Shown piece by piece: positions 48,121 to 57,700 of a stretch of 64,000 nt of DNA. The notes beneath the pieces were generated by a model, which was given only the letters and a program-made list of their open reading frames with translations, was not told where the DNA came from and did not search any database. Origin of the DNA: Pseudomonas syringae CC1557 (GTDB taxonomy: Bacteria; Pseudomonadota; Gammaproteobacteria; Pseudomonadales; Pseudomonadaceae); assembly GCF_000452705.1 (NCBI RefSeq), contig NZ_CP007014.1:1922001-1986000 (forward strand), given 5' to 3'. Position 1 is the first letter of the stretch. The number at the start of each line of letters is the position of its first letter. The position numbers and the translations under genes were made by a program.

Positions 48121-49431
48121 ATGCGCACTCGAACTATGGAAGGCGCGGCGTCGCTGGTGACGCCGTCCCGCAAGCGTTTCTTCATCATGGTGTTGCTATT
48201 CATCACCGTGGTGATCAACTACCTCGACCGCAGCAACCTGTCCATTGCCGCTCCGGCACTGACCGCCGAGCTGGGCCTTGATACGGTGCATGTCGGGCTG
48301 ATTTTCTCCGCCTTCGGCTGGACCTACGCCGCCATGCAACTGCCCGGTGGCTGGCTGGTGGACCGGGTGCCGCCGCGCATCCTCTACACCGCAGCGCTAC
48401 TGCTGTGGTCTATAGCAACCATCATGCTCGGCTTCGCCGCCAGTTTCATTGCACTGTTCGTATTGCGCATGGCTGTCGGCGCGCTGGAAGCGCCGGCCTA
48501 TCCCATCAACAGCCGCGTCGTGACCACCTGGTTCCCCGAGCGTGAGCGGGCCACTGCGATTGGCGTCTATACCTCAGGACAGTTCGTCGGCCTGGCATTT
48601 CTGACCCCGGTGCTGGCCTGGTTACAGGCGCACTACGGCTGGCACATGGTGTTTGTCGCAACGGGCGGCGTTGGCGTGCTGTGGGCATTGATCTGGTACA
48701 CGGTGTATCGCGAGCCGCGCGACTTCAAAGGCGTCAACCAGCAGGAGATCGAGCTGATCCAGGAGGGCGGCGGTCTGGTGGATATCCAGCAGGATGCCGA
48801 GAAGCAGAAGCAGGGTTTCAACTGGCTGGACCTCGGCATAGTGCTCAGCAAACGCAAGTTGTGGGGCATCTACCTGGGGCAGTTCTGCCTGAACTCCACG
48901 TTGTGGTTCTTCCTGACCTGGTTCCCGACCTATCTGGTGAAATACCGTGGCATGGACTTCATCAAGTCCGGCCTGCTGGCGTCGTTGCCGTTTCTGGCGG
49001 CGTTCGTCGGCGTGTTGTGTTCGGGGTTCTTCTCCGACTGGCTGATCCGTCGCGGCCATACCGTGGGTTTTGCCCGCAAGCTGCCGATCATCGCCGGGTT
49101 GCTGATTTCAACGTCGATCATCGGTGCCAACTTTGTCGACTCAACGCCGCTGGTCATCACCTTTCTGGCCCTGGCGTTCTTTGGCAACGGTCTGGCGTCG
49201 ATCACCTGGTCGCTGGTCTCGACCCTGGCCCCGGCGCGCCTGCTGGGCCTGACGGGCGGCACGTTCAACTTCATCGGCAATCTGGCGGCCATCGCCACGC
49301 CGATTGTGATTGGCTTCCTGGCATCCGGCGATTCGTTTGCGCCCGCCATTACCTATATCTCGGCGCTGGCCCTGCTGGGTGCGCTGTCCTACATCCTGCT
49401 GGTAGGAAAAGTCGAACGTATCGAGCTGTGA
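48121..49431 (+). CDS. dgoT: MFS transporter, galactonate permease type
   Basis: A 436-residue major facilitator of the anion:cation symporter (ACS) family with about 12 membrane helices. It has FFIMVLLFITVVINYLDRSN at the N-terminus and the cytoplasmic loop typical of the family. By position it imports galactonate for the upstream enzymes; it lies 57 bp after dgoD. Confidence 0.9.
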   Translation: MRTRTMEGAASLVTPSRKRFFIMVLLFITVVINYLDRSNLSIAAPALTAELGLDTVHVGLIFSAFGWTYAAMQLPGGWLVDRVPPRILYTAALLLWSIATIMLGFAASFIALFVLRMAVGALEAPAYPINSRVVTTWFPERERATAIGVYTSGQFVGLAFLTPVLAWLQAHYGWHMVFVATGGVGVLWALIWYTVYREPRDFKGVNQQEIELIQEGGGLVDIQQDAEKQKQGFNWLDLGIVLSKRKLWGIYLGQFCLNSTLWFFLTWFPTYLVKYRGMDFIKSGLLASLPFLAAFVGVLCSGFFSDWLIRRGHTVGFARKLPIIAGLLISTSIIGANFVDSTPLVITFLALAFFGNGLASITWSLVSTLAPARLLGLTGGTFNFIGNLAAIATPIVIGFLASGDSFAPAITYISALALLGALSYILLVGKVERIEL

Positions 49432-49524
49432 TAGTCGAGCTTTGAGGTCGACGCGTGCGGACACTGGCGACGATAATGTCGCCAGCTTCTCGAACTGCCC
49501 CTTTTATCCAAACCACGGCCTGTC

Positions 49525-50334
49525 ATGCAAAACGACGTACTCCCCTCTGCAAACATCACCCGCAAGGAACCGGCACCGACCGGTACTCAGACCCTGTTAC
49601 GCGGGCTGGGCGTGGTTCAGGCGGTGGCCAGTGGCGCACGCGACTTGAAGGAGATCGCTCGGCTGATCGGAACGACGCGCAGCACCACCCACCGTCTGGC
49701 CAGTTGCCTGGTTGAGGAGCGCTATCTGCGGGTGGTGCCACAGGTGGGTTATCTGCTCGGGCCGAAACTGATCGAACTGGGGTTTCAGGCGCGCGAAGAA
49801 GTGCCGCTGGCGATACTCGCGCGACCGTATCTGGATCGGCTCTCGGAACTGACCGGCGATACCGTGCATCTGGCGGTTCGGGAAGGTGACGACGTGCTTT
49901 ATCTGCACAAGAACCCCGGTCGCAATGGTCCGGAAATGCGTTCACGGGTCGGGCACCGCATGCCGCTGGTGCGGACCGGGATCGGCAAGGCATTGCTGCT
50001 GGACAGTGCGTTATCAGAGTGGCAGCGGTTGTATGAGGTCAGCATGCCAGCGTCGGGCAGGAACCCGCTGTGGCCTGCTCATGAGCAGCAAACCTGGGAA
50101 CAGTTGCTGTCGCGGAGGGAAGAGTACGTGCAGGGTGGTTATGCGTTTGATCTGGAAGACAACGAACCGTCGATTCGTTGCGTGGCAGCGCCGGTACGGG
50201 ATGCCAGCAAACAGATTGTTGCTGGCATCAGTATCGCCAGTACCGTGCCCTACATGCCGCTGGAGAAAATGGCCGAGCTGGTTCCGCTGATCAAGAACAT
50301 CGCAGCGGAACTCTCGGCCGATCTCGGCGGCTGA
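49525..50334 (+). CDS. IclR-family regulator of the galactonate operon
   Basis: A 269-residue regulator: N-terminal winged helix (DLKEIARLIGTTRSTTHRLAS) and an IclR effector domain (VHLAVREGDDVLYLHK, GIGKALLL). It follows dgoT by 93 bp on the same strand, so it likely controls the operon in response to a galactonate-pathway intermediate. The E. coli dgo regulator is GntR-type, so this is a non-homologous replacement. Confidence 0.9.
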   Translation: MQNDVLPSANITRKEPAPTGTQTLLRGLGVVQAVASGARDLKEIARLIGTTRSTTHRLASCLVEERYLRVVPQVGYLLGPKLIELGFQAREEVPLAILARPYLDRLSELTGDTVHLAVREGDDVLYLHKNPGRNGPEMRSRVGHRMPLVRTGIGKALLLDSALSEWQRLYEVSMPASGRNPLWPAHEQQTWEQLLSRREEYVQGGYAFDLEDNEPSIRCVAAPVRDASKQIVAGISIASTVPYMPLEKMAELVPLIKNIAAELSADLGG

Positions 50335-50345
50335 TCGGCAGCGGC

Positions 50346-51398
50346 TCAGGCCTTCAGCGTGGCCATGTCGATCACGAAACGGTACTTCACGTCACCGGCC
50401 AGCATACGCTCGTAGGCTTCGTTGATGTTGCGGATGTCGAGCATTTCGATGTCGCAGGTGATGTCGTTCTCGGCGCAGAAATCCAGTACTTCCTGGGTTT
50501 CGGCAATACCACCGATCAATGAACCGGCCAGTACGCGACGGCTCATCACCAGATTGGCTGCGTGTACTGGCGGCTCGATAGGCTCGATCAGACCGACCAG
50601 AATGTGCGCGCCGTCGAAACGCAGGGTTTCCAGGTAGGGGTTCAGGTCGTGCTGGACCGGAATGGTGTCGAGCAGGAAGTCGAAGTGCCCGGCAGCGGCC
50701 TTCATCTGTTCTGCGTCGGTCGACACGATCACATGATCAGCGCCCTGGCGATGTGCTTCCTGAGCCTTGGCTGCGGAGCGGGTGAACAGCGTGACTTCAG
50801 CGCCCATCGCCTTGGCGAACTTGATGCCCATATGGCCGAGACCGCCCATGCCCAGAATGCCAACCTTGTCGCCAGCCTTGACGCCATAGTGCTTGAGTGG
50901 CGAATAGGTGGTGATGCCTGCACACAGAATCGGCGCAGCGGCGGCCGGGTCGAGCTTCTCTGGAACGCGCACGACGAAATGCTCGGCAACCACGATGCTG
51001 TTCGAGTAACCGCCCATGGTGTTGCTGCCGTCCACGCGGTCTGGCGTGGCGTAAGTCATGGTCGGGCCTTCCAGGCAATACTGTTCGAGGTCCGATTTAC
51101 AGGCCGAGCATTCACGGCAGGAGTCGACCATGCAGCCGACGCCGACCATGTCTCCGACTTTGTATTTGGTGGCATTGGCGCCAGTGGCGGTGACGCGACC
51201 GACGATTTCGTGGCCTGGCATCAGCGGGTAAACGGCAATGCCCCACTCGTTGCGTGCCTGGTGAATGTCGGAGTGGCAGACGCCGCAGTAGAGGATTTCG
51301 ATGGCAACGTCGTCGGCACGCGGAGCGCGACGTTCGAAGGTCATCGGGGCGAGGGGGGCGGTGGCTGACTGAGCGGCGTAACCGATAGCTGTGTACAT
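50346..51398 (-). CDS. Zinc-dependent NADP alcohol dehydrogenase / aldehyde reductase (YahK-like)
   Basis: A 350-residue medium-chain dehydrogenase: catalytic zinc site in YCGVCHSDIHQ and MPGHEIVG, a structural-zinc loop with four Cys (CRECSACKSDLEQYC), and the NADP fold GILGMGGLGHMGIKFAKAMG. It should reduce aldehydes with NADPH, as cinnamyl-alcohol-dehydrogenase-like enzymes do. ATG 51398 has GCGAGG upstream; longer readings lack any family match. It is divergent from a YqhC-like regulator. Confidence 0.92.
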   Translation of the reverse strand: MYTAIGYAAQSATAPLAPMTFERRAPRADDVAIEILYCGVCHSDIHQARNEWGIAVYPLMPGHEIVGRVTATGANATKYKVGDMVGVGCMVDSCRECSACKSDLEQYCLEGPTMTYATPDRVDGSNTMGGYSNSIVVAEHFVVRVPEKLDPAAAAPILCAGITTYSPLKHYGVKAGDKVGILGMGGLGHMGIKFAKAMGAEVTLFTRSAAKAQEAHRQGADHVIVSTDAEQMKAAAGHFDFLLDTIPVQHDLNPYLETLRFDGAHILVGLIEPIEPPVHAANLVMSRRVLAGSLIGGIAETQEVLDFCAENDITCDIEMLDIRNINEAYERMLAGDVKYRFVIDMATLKA

Positions 51399-51578
51399 GT
51401 ATGACCTCGCAAGGTGTAACGGAATAGAGGCGCACCATTGTCCGGATGTGCGCCTGTCCCGGCTATGGTGAATCCTCCGTGTTTCATGCCTATTTCTCTG
51501 GCTGGACAATTCGATGTCGGCTACGAGGCTCAAATCTGCGATGATGAAGCTGTCTATTTCTCTGTCGGCCTGCTTCCC

Positions 51579-52484
51579 ATGACGCTTGCGTTTCCCCCTG
51601 ATGGCAATGCCACACTCGTCTCCCTGATCAAACCCCTCGCGGTTCGCCCCGGCTTTGTGGCTACCCATCTGCCTGAGGTGCGCGTTCTGTCGGCCTTTGG
51701 TTACGTGGCCAGCAGCCCGCAGATCTACGAGCCAAGCCTGATGATCATGGTGCAGGGCAGCAAGGTCGCCTGCCTGGGGCCGCGCACGTTCGAATATGGC
51801 ACCGGGCATTACCTGATTCAGGCGCTTTCCGTGCCGTTCAAGTGCGAAACCTTCGCCACCCCCGACAAGCCGCTTTACGGCGTCTCAGTGGCCATCGACC
51901 GGGTGTTGCTGGGTGAGCTGGTGCAGGCGCTGGGCCCGGCGAGCGTGCAGGAAAGCGAGGTGCAGACGCCGGAATCGATGACCTCGGTATTGATCGACAA
52001 TGCAATGCGCGACAGTGTCGAGCGTCTGCTGCGCTGCCTGCATGATCCGCTGGAGTGTCAGGCAATGGGGCAGTCACGGGTTCGCGACGTGTTGTACAGC
52101 GCACTGCGTGGTCCACAGTCAGGTGTGTTGCGCGCGCTGGTCGAGCAGCAGGGGCAATTCGCGCGAATAGCCTCTGCAGTCACCTACCTGCACGAGCATT
52201 ATGATCACGCGCTGAATGTCGACACCCTGGCACGCTGCGCCAATATGAGTACCTCGACCTTTCACGAACACTTCAAACGCAGCACGCTGCTGTCGCCCGT
52301 GCAGTACCTCAAACGCCTGCGCCTGCTCAAGGCTCAGCAATTGCTGGTCGCCGAGGGCCTGGGTGTGGCGCAGGTCGCGTTGAAGGTCGGCTATCAAAGC
52401 GCGTCGCAGTTCAGTCGTGAATACAAGCGCTATTTCGAGCGCAGCCCGGGGGAGGAGAGCAGCAACCTGCGTGTCCCTGCCTGA
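51579..52484 (+). CDS. AraC-family regulator, YqhC-like
   Basis: A 301-residue regulator with an N-terminal AraC_N domain (SPQIYEPSLMIMVQGSKVACLG, GHYLIQALSVPFKCE) and two C-terminal helix-turn-helices (LARCANMSTSTFHEHFKR and VALKVGYQSASQFSREYKR). The start at 51579 matches the usual family beginning but has no clear ribosome binding site; upstream in-frame starts exist back to 51438. YqhC homologues activate aldehyde reductase genes, so the divergent dehydrogenase is the probable target. Confidence 0.88.
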   Translation: MTLAFPPDGNATLVSLIKPLAVRPGFVATHLPEVRVLSAFGYVASSPQIYEPSLMIMVQGSKVACLGPRTFEYGTGHYLIQALSVPFKCETFATPDKPLYGVSVAIDRVLLGELVQALGPASVQESEVQTPESMTSVLIDNAMRDSVERLLRCLHDPLECQAMGQSRVRDVLYSALRGPQSGVLRALVEQQGQFARIASAVTYLHEHYDHALNVDTLARCANMSTSTFHEHFKRSTLLSPVQYLKRLRLLKAQQLLVAEGLGVAQVALKVGYQSASQFSREYKRYFERSPGEESSNLRVPA

Positions 52485-52488
52485 ATGG

Positions 52489-52512
52489 AAAAAGCCCCGA
52501 GAGGGGCTTTTT
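52489..52512. terminator. Bidirectional terminator between the AraC gene and etfQO
   Basis: AAAAAGCCCC (52489-52498) pairs perfectly with GGGGCTTTTT (52503-52512) around GAGA, serving both convergent genes. Confidence 0.9.
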
Positions 52513-52534
52513 CTGTTGAAGCTTGCCGCGACCG

Positions 52535-54190
52535 TTACATGTTCGGATATGTGGGGCCGCCAGCGCCTTCCGGTGCCACCCAGGTGATGTTCTGCGAAGG
52601 GTCCTTGATGTCGCAGGTCTTGCAATGCACGCAGTTCTGCGCGTTGATCTGGAAGCGTTTCTCGCCATCTTCTTTAGTGATGACTTCGTACACACCTGCC
52701 GGGCAATAGCGCTGGGCCGGTTCATCATACAGCGGCAGGTTCTTGCTGATCGGGATGCTCGGATCGGTCAGCTTCAAGTGGCAAGGCTGCTCCTCTTCGT
52801 GGTTGGTGCTGGAGAGGAACACCGAACTGAGCTTGTCGAAGCTGAGCTTGCCATCGGGTTTCGGGTAGTCGATCTTCTTCGAGTCCGCTGCCAGTTTGAG
52901 GCAGGCATAGTCAGGCTGGGTGTCGTGCAGCGTGAACGGCAGCTTGCCACCGAAAATGTTCTGATCGATGAAGTTGAATGCGCCGCCCTTGAGTGCGCCG
53001 TATTTGTGGATCGCGACGCCAAAGTTGCGGCTGGCGAACAGTTCTTCATGCAGCCAGCTGGCCTTGAAGGCCTCGACGTAAGACGTCAGCACGTCGCCGC
53101 CTTCGTTACCGGCGAACAGCGCGTCCGCCACCGATTCGGCAGCCAGCATGCCGGACTTCATGGCGGTGTGGCTGCCCTTGATCTTGGCGAAGTTCAGGGT
53201 GCCCAGATCGCAACCGATCAGCGCTCCGCCAGGGAACACCATCTTCGGCAGCGAATTCAGGCCGCCCTTGGTGATAGCGCGTGCGCCGTAACTGATGCGT
53301 TTGCCGCCTTCCAGGTACTGCTTGATGACTGGGTGATGCTTGTAGCGCTGGAATTCATCGAACGGCGAAAGGTACGGGTTGCTGTAGGAAAGGTCGACGA
53401 TCAGGCCGACCACCACCTGATTGTTTTCCAGGTGGTACAGGAACGAACCGCCCGGATTGGCATCGTCCAGCGGCCAGCCTGCGGTGTGCACCACCAGCCC
53501 CTGTTCATGTTTTGCCGGGTCGACTTCCCAGATTTCCTTCAGGCCGATGGCGTAATGCTGCACGTCGGCTTCGTCGTCGAGGTTGAAGCGCTTGAGCAAT
53601 TGTTTGCCGATATGGCCACGGCAGCCCTCGGCGAACAGCGTGTACCTGGCGCGCAGCTCCATGCCGGGCGTGTACAGGCCTTCTTTCGGATTACCTTCGC
53701 GGTCGACACCCAGGTCGCCGGTGACAATCCCGCGCACCACGCCGTTGTCATCGAACAGTGCTTCCTGTGCGGCAAAGCCCGGGTAGATTTCCACGCCGAG
53801 GTTTTCAGCCTGCTGCGCGAGCCAGCGGCACAGGTTGCCCAGGGAGATGATGTAGTTGCCATGGTTGTGCATGGTCCTGGGAACGAAAAGGTCCGGGATT
53901 TTCCGGGCTTTTTCGGCGTCGCGCAGCAGATAGATGTCATCGCGCTTGACCGGCGTGTTGAGCGGGGCGCCCAACTCCTGCCAGTTCGGGAACAGTTCAT
54001 TCAGCGCGCGGGGCTCGAACACCGCACCAGAAAGAATGTGAGCGCCCACTTCAGAGCCTTTTTCCACCACGCAGACGCTGATTTCCTTCCCGGCTTCAGC
54101 GGCCTTCTGTTTAAGGCGGCAAGCGGCAGAAAGCCCGGAAGGGCCGGCTCCGACGATAACGACGTCGAATTCCATGTATTCGCGTTCCAC
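52535..54190 (-). CDS. etfQO: Electron transfer flavoprotein-ubiquinone oxidoreductase
   Basis: The 551-residue membrane-associated enzyme has an N-terminal FAD site (DVVIVGAGPSGLSAACRL) and a C-terminal 4Fe-4S domain with cysteines in RYCPAGVYEV and NCVHCKTCDIKDPSQ. It passes electrons from reduced ETF (fatty-acid and amino-acid oxidation) to ubiquinone. It is divergent from etfBA. Confidence 0.97.
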   Translation of the reverse strand: MEREYMEFDVVIVGAGPSGLSAACRLKQKAAEAGKEISVCVVEKGSEVGAHILSGAVFEPRALNELFPNWQELGAPLNTPVKRDDIYLLRDAEKARKIPDLFVPRTMHNHGNYIISLGNLCRWLAQQAENLGVEIYPGFAAQEALFDDNGVVRGIVTGDLGVDREGNPKEGLYTPGMELRARYTLFAEGCRGHIGKQLLKRFNLDDEADVQHYAIGLKEIWEVDPAKHEQGLVVHTAGWPLDDANPGGSFLYHLENNQVVVGLIVDLSYSNPYLSPFDEFQRYKHHPVIKQYLEGGKRISYGARAITKGGLNSLPKMVFPGGALIGCDLGTLNFAKIKGSHTAMKSGMLAAESVADALFAGNEGGDVLTSYVEAFKASWLHEELFASRNFGVAIHKYGALKGGAFNFIDQNIFGGKLPFTLHDTQPDYACLKLAADSKKIDYPKPDGKLSFDKLSSVFLSSTNHEEEQPCHLKLTDPSIPISKNLPLYDEPAQRYCPAGVYEVITKEDGEKRFQINAQNCVHCKTCDIKDPSQNITWVAPEGAGGPTYPNM

Positions 54191-54287
54191 AGGCTATCTC
54201 CTACTCTCAAGGCTCACGGTGTTTTTTATGGGCGCTACAGGCCGACCTATGGAGGTGTTGGACACCGCCAGTCTTTTAATGGCAGGC

Positions 54288-54316
54288 ATTATATCTACAC
54301 CACTGCGCGGGTCCAA
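54288..54316 (-). promoter_or_regulatory. Promoter of etfQO
   Basis: Minus strand: -35 TTGGAC (54311-54316), 17 bp, -10 TATAAT (54288-54293). It lies about 100 bp before the ATG and directly next to the PsrA-type site. Confidence 0.7.
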
Positions 54317-54318
54317 TA

Positions 54319-54332
54319 CAAACGTTTGTTTG
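54319..54332. promoter_or_regulatory. PsrA-type operator between etfQO and etfBA
   Basis: CAAAC-GTTT-GTTTG matches the PsrA motif (C/G)AAAC-N2-4-GTTT(C/G). PsrA is a fatty-acid-responsive regulator reported to act on etf genes in P. aeruginosa. The site sits just upstream of the etfQO -35 box. The 505-bp gap has no supported gene. Confidence 0.6.
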
Positions 54333-54695
54333 AATTGCCCGCAAGCCAGATAAATCAAAGACAAGAGACCCATGACTGGCCGATTTGGCGTATTGACCGG
54401 AAAAGGCGTTGCGGTCAAGATACGGGCGGTTTTGCGTTTGCCGTAGGCTGAAACGAGGTTCGATTGAATCTCCCAAAAGGCATCAGGCGAACGCGGTGCA
54501 GGCAATTGGTCAACGTCGCCCGGCGCATTCTACACATCCTGCCGTTGCTTGACGGGTGGCGTGCGGCCTTTACAGCGCCTTTTGTACAGGGCCTTCTTAG
54601 CGTCTGGCCTGCACTCATACGATTGCTTGTTGAGGACACATATCGATCGCCTGGCGCTGCCGGGCGACTTCTTTTCACCGGAGAGTGAGGAATCC

Positions 54696-55445
54696 ATGAA
54701 GGTTCTTGTAGCTGTCAAACGAGTGGTCGACTACAACGTCAAGGTTCGCGTCAAGGCGGACAACTCCGGCGTCGATCTGGCCAACGTCAAAATGTCCATG
54801 AACCCTTTCTGCGAAATCGCTGTTGAAGAAGCAGTGCGCTTGAAAGAGAAGGGCGTAGCGACAGAAATCGTGGTCGTCACCGTTGGCCCGACCACCGCTC
54901 AGGAACAATTGCGTACTGCGCTGGCACTGGGTGCAGATCGTGCCGTGCTGGTCGAGTCCGCTGAAGAACTGACTTCACTGGCCATAGCCAAGCTGCTCAA
55001 GGCAGTTGTCGACAAGGAGCAGCCACAGCTGGTGATCCTCGGCAAGCAGGCGATCGACAGCGACAATAACCAGACCGGGCAGATGCTCGCTGCGCTGAGC
55101 GGTTATCCGCAAGGCACCTTCGCGTCGAAAGTCGAAGTGACCGGCGACAAGGTTGCCGTGACCCGTGAAATCGATGGCGGCCTGCAGACTGTCTCCCTGA
55201 GCCTGCCAGCCATTGTGACTACCGACCTGCGTCTGAACGAGCCGCGCTACGCTTCGCTGCCCAACATCATGAAAGCCAAGAAGAAGCCGCTTGAAGTGCT
55301 GACACCTGACGCACTGGGCGTTTCCACAGCCTCGACCAACAAGACCGTCAAGGTTGAAGCGCCGGCTGCACGCAGCGCAGGCATCAAGGTCAAGTCGGTG
55401 GCTGAACTGGTCGAGAAACTGAAAAACGAAGCGAAGGTAATCTAA
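54696..55445 (+). CDS. etfB: Electron transfer flavoprotein beta subunit
   Basis: A 249-residue protein starting [20 protein letters not shown], the family N-terminus, with the ETF-beta signature region ([39 protein letters not shown]). With EtfA it carries electrons from acyl-CoA dehydrogenases. ATG 54696 has a GTGAGGA site. The stop TAA abuts the etfA ATG. Confidence 0.97.
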   Translation: MKVLVAVKRVVDYNVKVRVKADNSGVDLANVKMSMNPFCEIAVEEAVRLKEKGVATEIVVVTVGPTTAQEQLRTALALGADRAVLVESAEELTSLAIAKLLKAVVDKEQPQLVILGKQAIDSDNNQTGQMLAALSGYPQGTFASKVEVTGDKVAVTREIDGGLQTVSLSLPAIVTTDLRLNEPRYASLPNIMKAKKKPLEVLTPDALGVSTASTNKTVKVEAPAARSAGIKVKSVAELVEKLKNEAKVI

Positions 55446-56375
55446 ATGACGATCCTGGTTATCGCTGAACACGACAATGCGACCGTAGCCCCGGCTACGC
55501 TCAATACCGTTGCTGCCGCTCAAAAGATCGGCGGTGATATTCACCTGCTGGTCACGGGCTCCGGCGTAAGCGCCGTTGCCGAAGCCGCTGCCAAGATTGC
55601 CGGCGTGGCGAAAGTGCTGGTGGCGGACAACGCGGCCTACGCTCATCAACTGCCTGAAAACGTTGCGCCACTGGTGGTCGAGCTGGCTTCCGGTTACAGC
55701 CACGTGCTGGCCGCTGCCACTTCCAACGGCAAAAACATTTTGCCTCGCGTTGCCGCGCAACTGGACGTGGATCAGATCTCCGAGATCGTTTCGGTAGAAT
55801 CGGCCGACACATTCACTCGCCCGATCTATGCCGGTAACGCGATTGCCACCGTGCAGTCCACGGCCTCGGTCAAGGTCATCACCGTACGTGCCACCGGCTT
55901 CGATCCGGTTGCTGCGGAAGGTGGTTCGGCGGCGGTCGAAGCGGTTTCGGCGGTTCATGATGCAGGCAAATCGAGCTTCGTTGGCGAAGAGCTGGCCACG
56001 TCGGATCGTCCAGAACTGACAGCGGCGAAAATCGTCGTTTCCGGCGGTCGCGGCATGCAGAACGGCGACAACTTCAAGCACCTGTACACCCTGGCCGACA
56101 AGCTCGGTGCGGCAGTCGGTGCCTCGCGCGCCGCGGTCGACGCCGGTTTCGTGCCCAACGACATGCAGGTCGGTCAGACCGGCAAGATTGTCGCGCCACA
56201 GCTGTACATTGCGGTCGGTATCTCCGGCGCGATCCAGCATCTGGCGGGCATGAAGGATTCCAAGGTGATCGTTGCGATCAACAAGGATGAAGAGGCACCG
56301 ATCTTCCAGGTGGCCGATTACGGTCTGGTCGCGGATCTGTTCGAAGCCATCCCTGAGCTGGAGAAGCTGGTTTAA
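55446..56375 (+). CDS. etfA: Electron transfer flavoprotein alpha subunit
   Basis: The 309-residue protein has the FAD-binding signature region [37 protein letters not shown] and [16 protein letters not shown] near the C-terminus. It begins directly after etfB. Confidence 0.97.
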   Translation: MTILVIAEHDNATVAPATLNTVAAAQKIGGDIHLLVTGSGVSAVAEAAAKIAGVAKVLVADNAAYAHQLPENVAPLVVELASGYSHVLAAATSNGKNILPRVAAQLDVDQISEIVSVESADTFTRPIYAGNAIATVQSTASVKVITVRATGFDPVAAEGGSAAVEAVSAVHDAGKSSFVGEELATSDRPELTAAKIVVSGGRGMQNGDNFKHLYTLADKLGAAVGASRAAVDAGFVPNDMQVGQTGKIVAPQLYIAVGISGAIQHLAGMKDSKVIVAINKDEEAPIFQVADYGLVADLFEAIPELEKLV

Positions 56376-56465
56376 ACCACATCTGGTTTAAGCGAAGCTC
56401 TTCCACTATAAAGAGAACCCGTTCCGTCCGGTATGTGTACCAGCAGTGTGTCTGCGTTACGCCTG

Positions 56466-56486
56466 CCCGGATTGCACGGGTTTTTT
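56466..56486 (+). terminator. Probable terminator after etfA
   Basis: Short stem CCCG/CGGG around 7 nt followed by TTTTTT. It is the weakest of the terminators listed here. Confidence 0.45.
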
Positions 56487-56508
56487 ATCGCTTTCAAAAG
56501 GACTTCTC

Positions 56509-57336
56509 ATGGGTCGCAACAGGCTGCTGACTTCGCTTCTGGCGGGCATAGTGCTGCTGCCTTCGCTGACACTCGGCGCAGAAAAATGCCAGCGTTTGAT
56601 CGTGACGGGCAGCCCGGATGCGCCTCCCTATCTATGGCGTGATCCTCAGGACCCGCGGCACCTGATGGGCGCCAATGCCGACCTGCTGACTCAGGCGGCG
56701 GGAGCGTTGGGTATCAAGGTCGAGTTTCTGTACGGCGGCAAACGCAGCCAGGCGCTTGAAGAGGTGCGTACCGGGCGCATGGACATGTTGGCGGATGCAC
56801 CGTTGAACGACGCTCAGCTTGAATTCCTCGATTACATTCATCCGCCGATTGTGCAGAACGACATCATGGTCTGGACTCGTCGCGACCATGCAGTGCCGTT
56901 CAATACGGTAGCCGAACTGAACGGTCATCCGGGGGCCCTATCAGAAAAGACCCGGCTGACGCCGCACTTCGAAGCGACGGCAAATCAGCATCTGACGCTG
57001 GAACGCGTCTCGGGGTTGACGCCGGCCTTTCAGAAACTGGCGCTGGGCGAAGTGGATTATGTGCTCGCCGGGCGTTATGCCGGAATGGTCATGGTACAGA
57101 CGCTTGGTCTGGATTCAGACCTGACTGCTCAGCCGCTGGCGGTCGATACACCGGGTTTCTATCTGGCCTTGTCGTTCAACTCGGCGTGCAACGATCCATG
57201 GTTGCGCGGACAGCTGGCGAAAAAGATGACAGAATCTGCGGCCTCCGGCCTTGCGGGCGAAGTCATCAGGCACAATCTGGACGTATGGAAAGCCCAGCTG
57301 TTGCAGCCTGCCGGTGCCAGCGCCTCAAATAAGTAG
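56509..57336 (+). CDS. Periplasmic solute-binding protein (family 3 type)
   Basis: A 275-residue exported protein: signal peptide LLTSLLAGIVLLPSLTLGA, then a two-lobed binding domain (VTGSPDAPPYLWRDPQDP, GRMDMLADAPLNDAQLEFLDYIHP, VDYVLAGRYAGM). No transporter genes lie beside it; instead it is followed after 10 bp by a lipoprotein gene. Ligand unknown; amino-acid-like by family. Confidence 0.85.
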   Translation: MGRNRLLTSLLAGIVLLPSLTLGAEKCQRLIVTGSPDAPPYLWRDPQDPRHLMGANADLLTQAAGALGIKVEFLYGGKRSQALEEVRTGRMDMLADAPLNDAQLEFLDYIHPPIVQNDIMVWTRRDHAVPFNTVAELNGHPGALSEKTRLTPHFEATANQHLTLERVSGLTPAFQKLALGEVDYVLAGRYAGMVMVQTLGLDSDLTAQPLAVDTPGFYLALSFNSACNDPWLRGQLAKKMTESAASGLAGEVIRHNLDVWKAQLLQPAGASASNK

Positions 57337-57346
57337 GAATGTTTTT

Positions 57347-57700
57347 GTGAGTATTCGTTTTTCAATTGCCGTCACGGCAATCGCCACGCTGGTCGGCTGT
57401 GCCAGCGATCCCGTCCCGACCGAACAATTCAAGTTGACCGAGCAGGCCCTGCAACAGGCCAAGGCAGTCGGTGCTGCTGATGATCAACCAGAAATGGAAA
57501 CGGCTTTGTCCTCCTTTGCTGAAGCGCGTGCGGCAATGGCAGCGCAGTCCTACAAGGAAGCACGCATGAGCGCGGAGCGGGCCGAGCTGGATGCGCGGTT
57601 GGCGGAAGCACGAGTACTCACGGTCAAGAGCCAAGAGCAGGCCAATCAGTTGAATACTCGTCTCAATCGCTTGCGCAAGCAGCTGGGAGAGGCGCAATGA
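57347..57700 (+). CDS. Small lipoprotein with DUF4398-like coiled-coil domain
   Basis: A 117-residue lipoprotein starting at GTG 57347 (AGGAA 7 nt upstream), with lipobox TLVGC (Cys18). The rest is almost all helix, rich in Ala, Glu, Gln and Arg (ALSSFAEARAAMAAQSYKEA), resembling DUF4398. It overlaps the next gene by 4 bp (ATGA), so the pair is cotranslated. Confidence 0.8.
   Translation: MSIRFSIAVTAIATLVGCASDPVPTEQFKLTEQALQQAKAVGAADDQPEMETALSSFAEARAAMAAQSYKEARMSAERAELDARLAEARVLTVKSQEQANQLNTRLNRLRKQLGEAQ

Noticed and set aside
51438..51578. A longer N-terminus for the AraC-family regulator
   Set aside because: The extra residues do not look like the family, which normally starts near MTLAFPP; the region is more likely promoter for the divergent pair.
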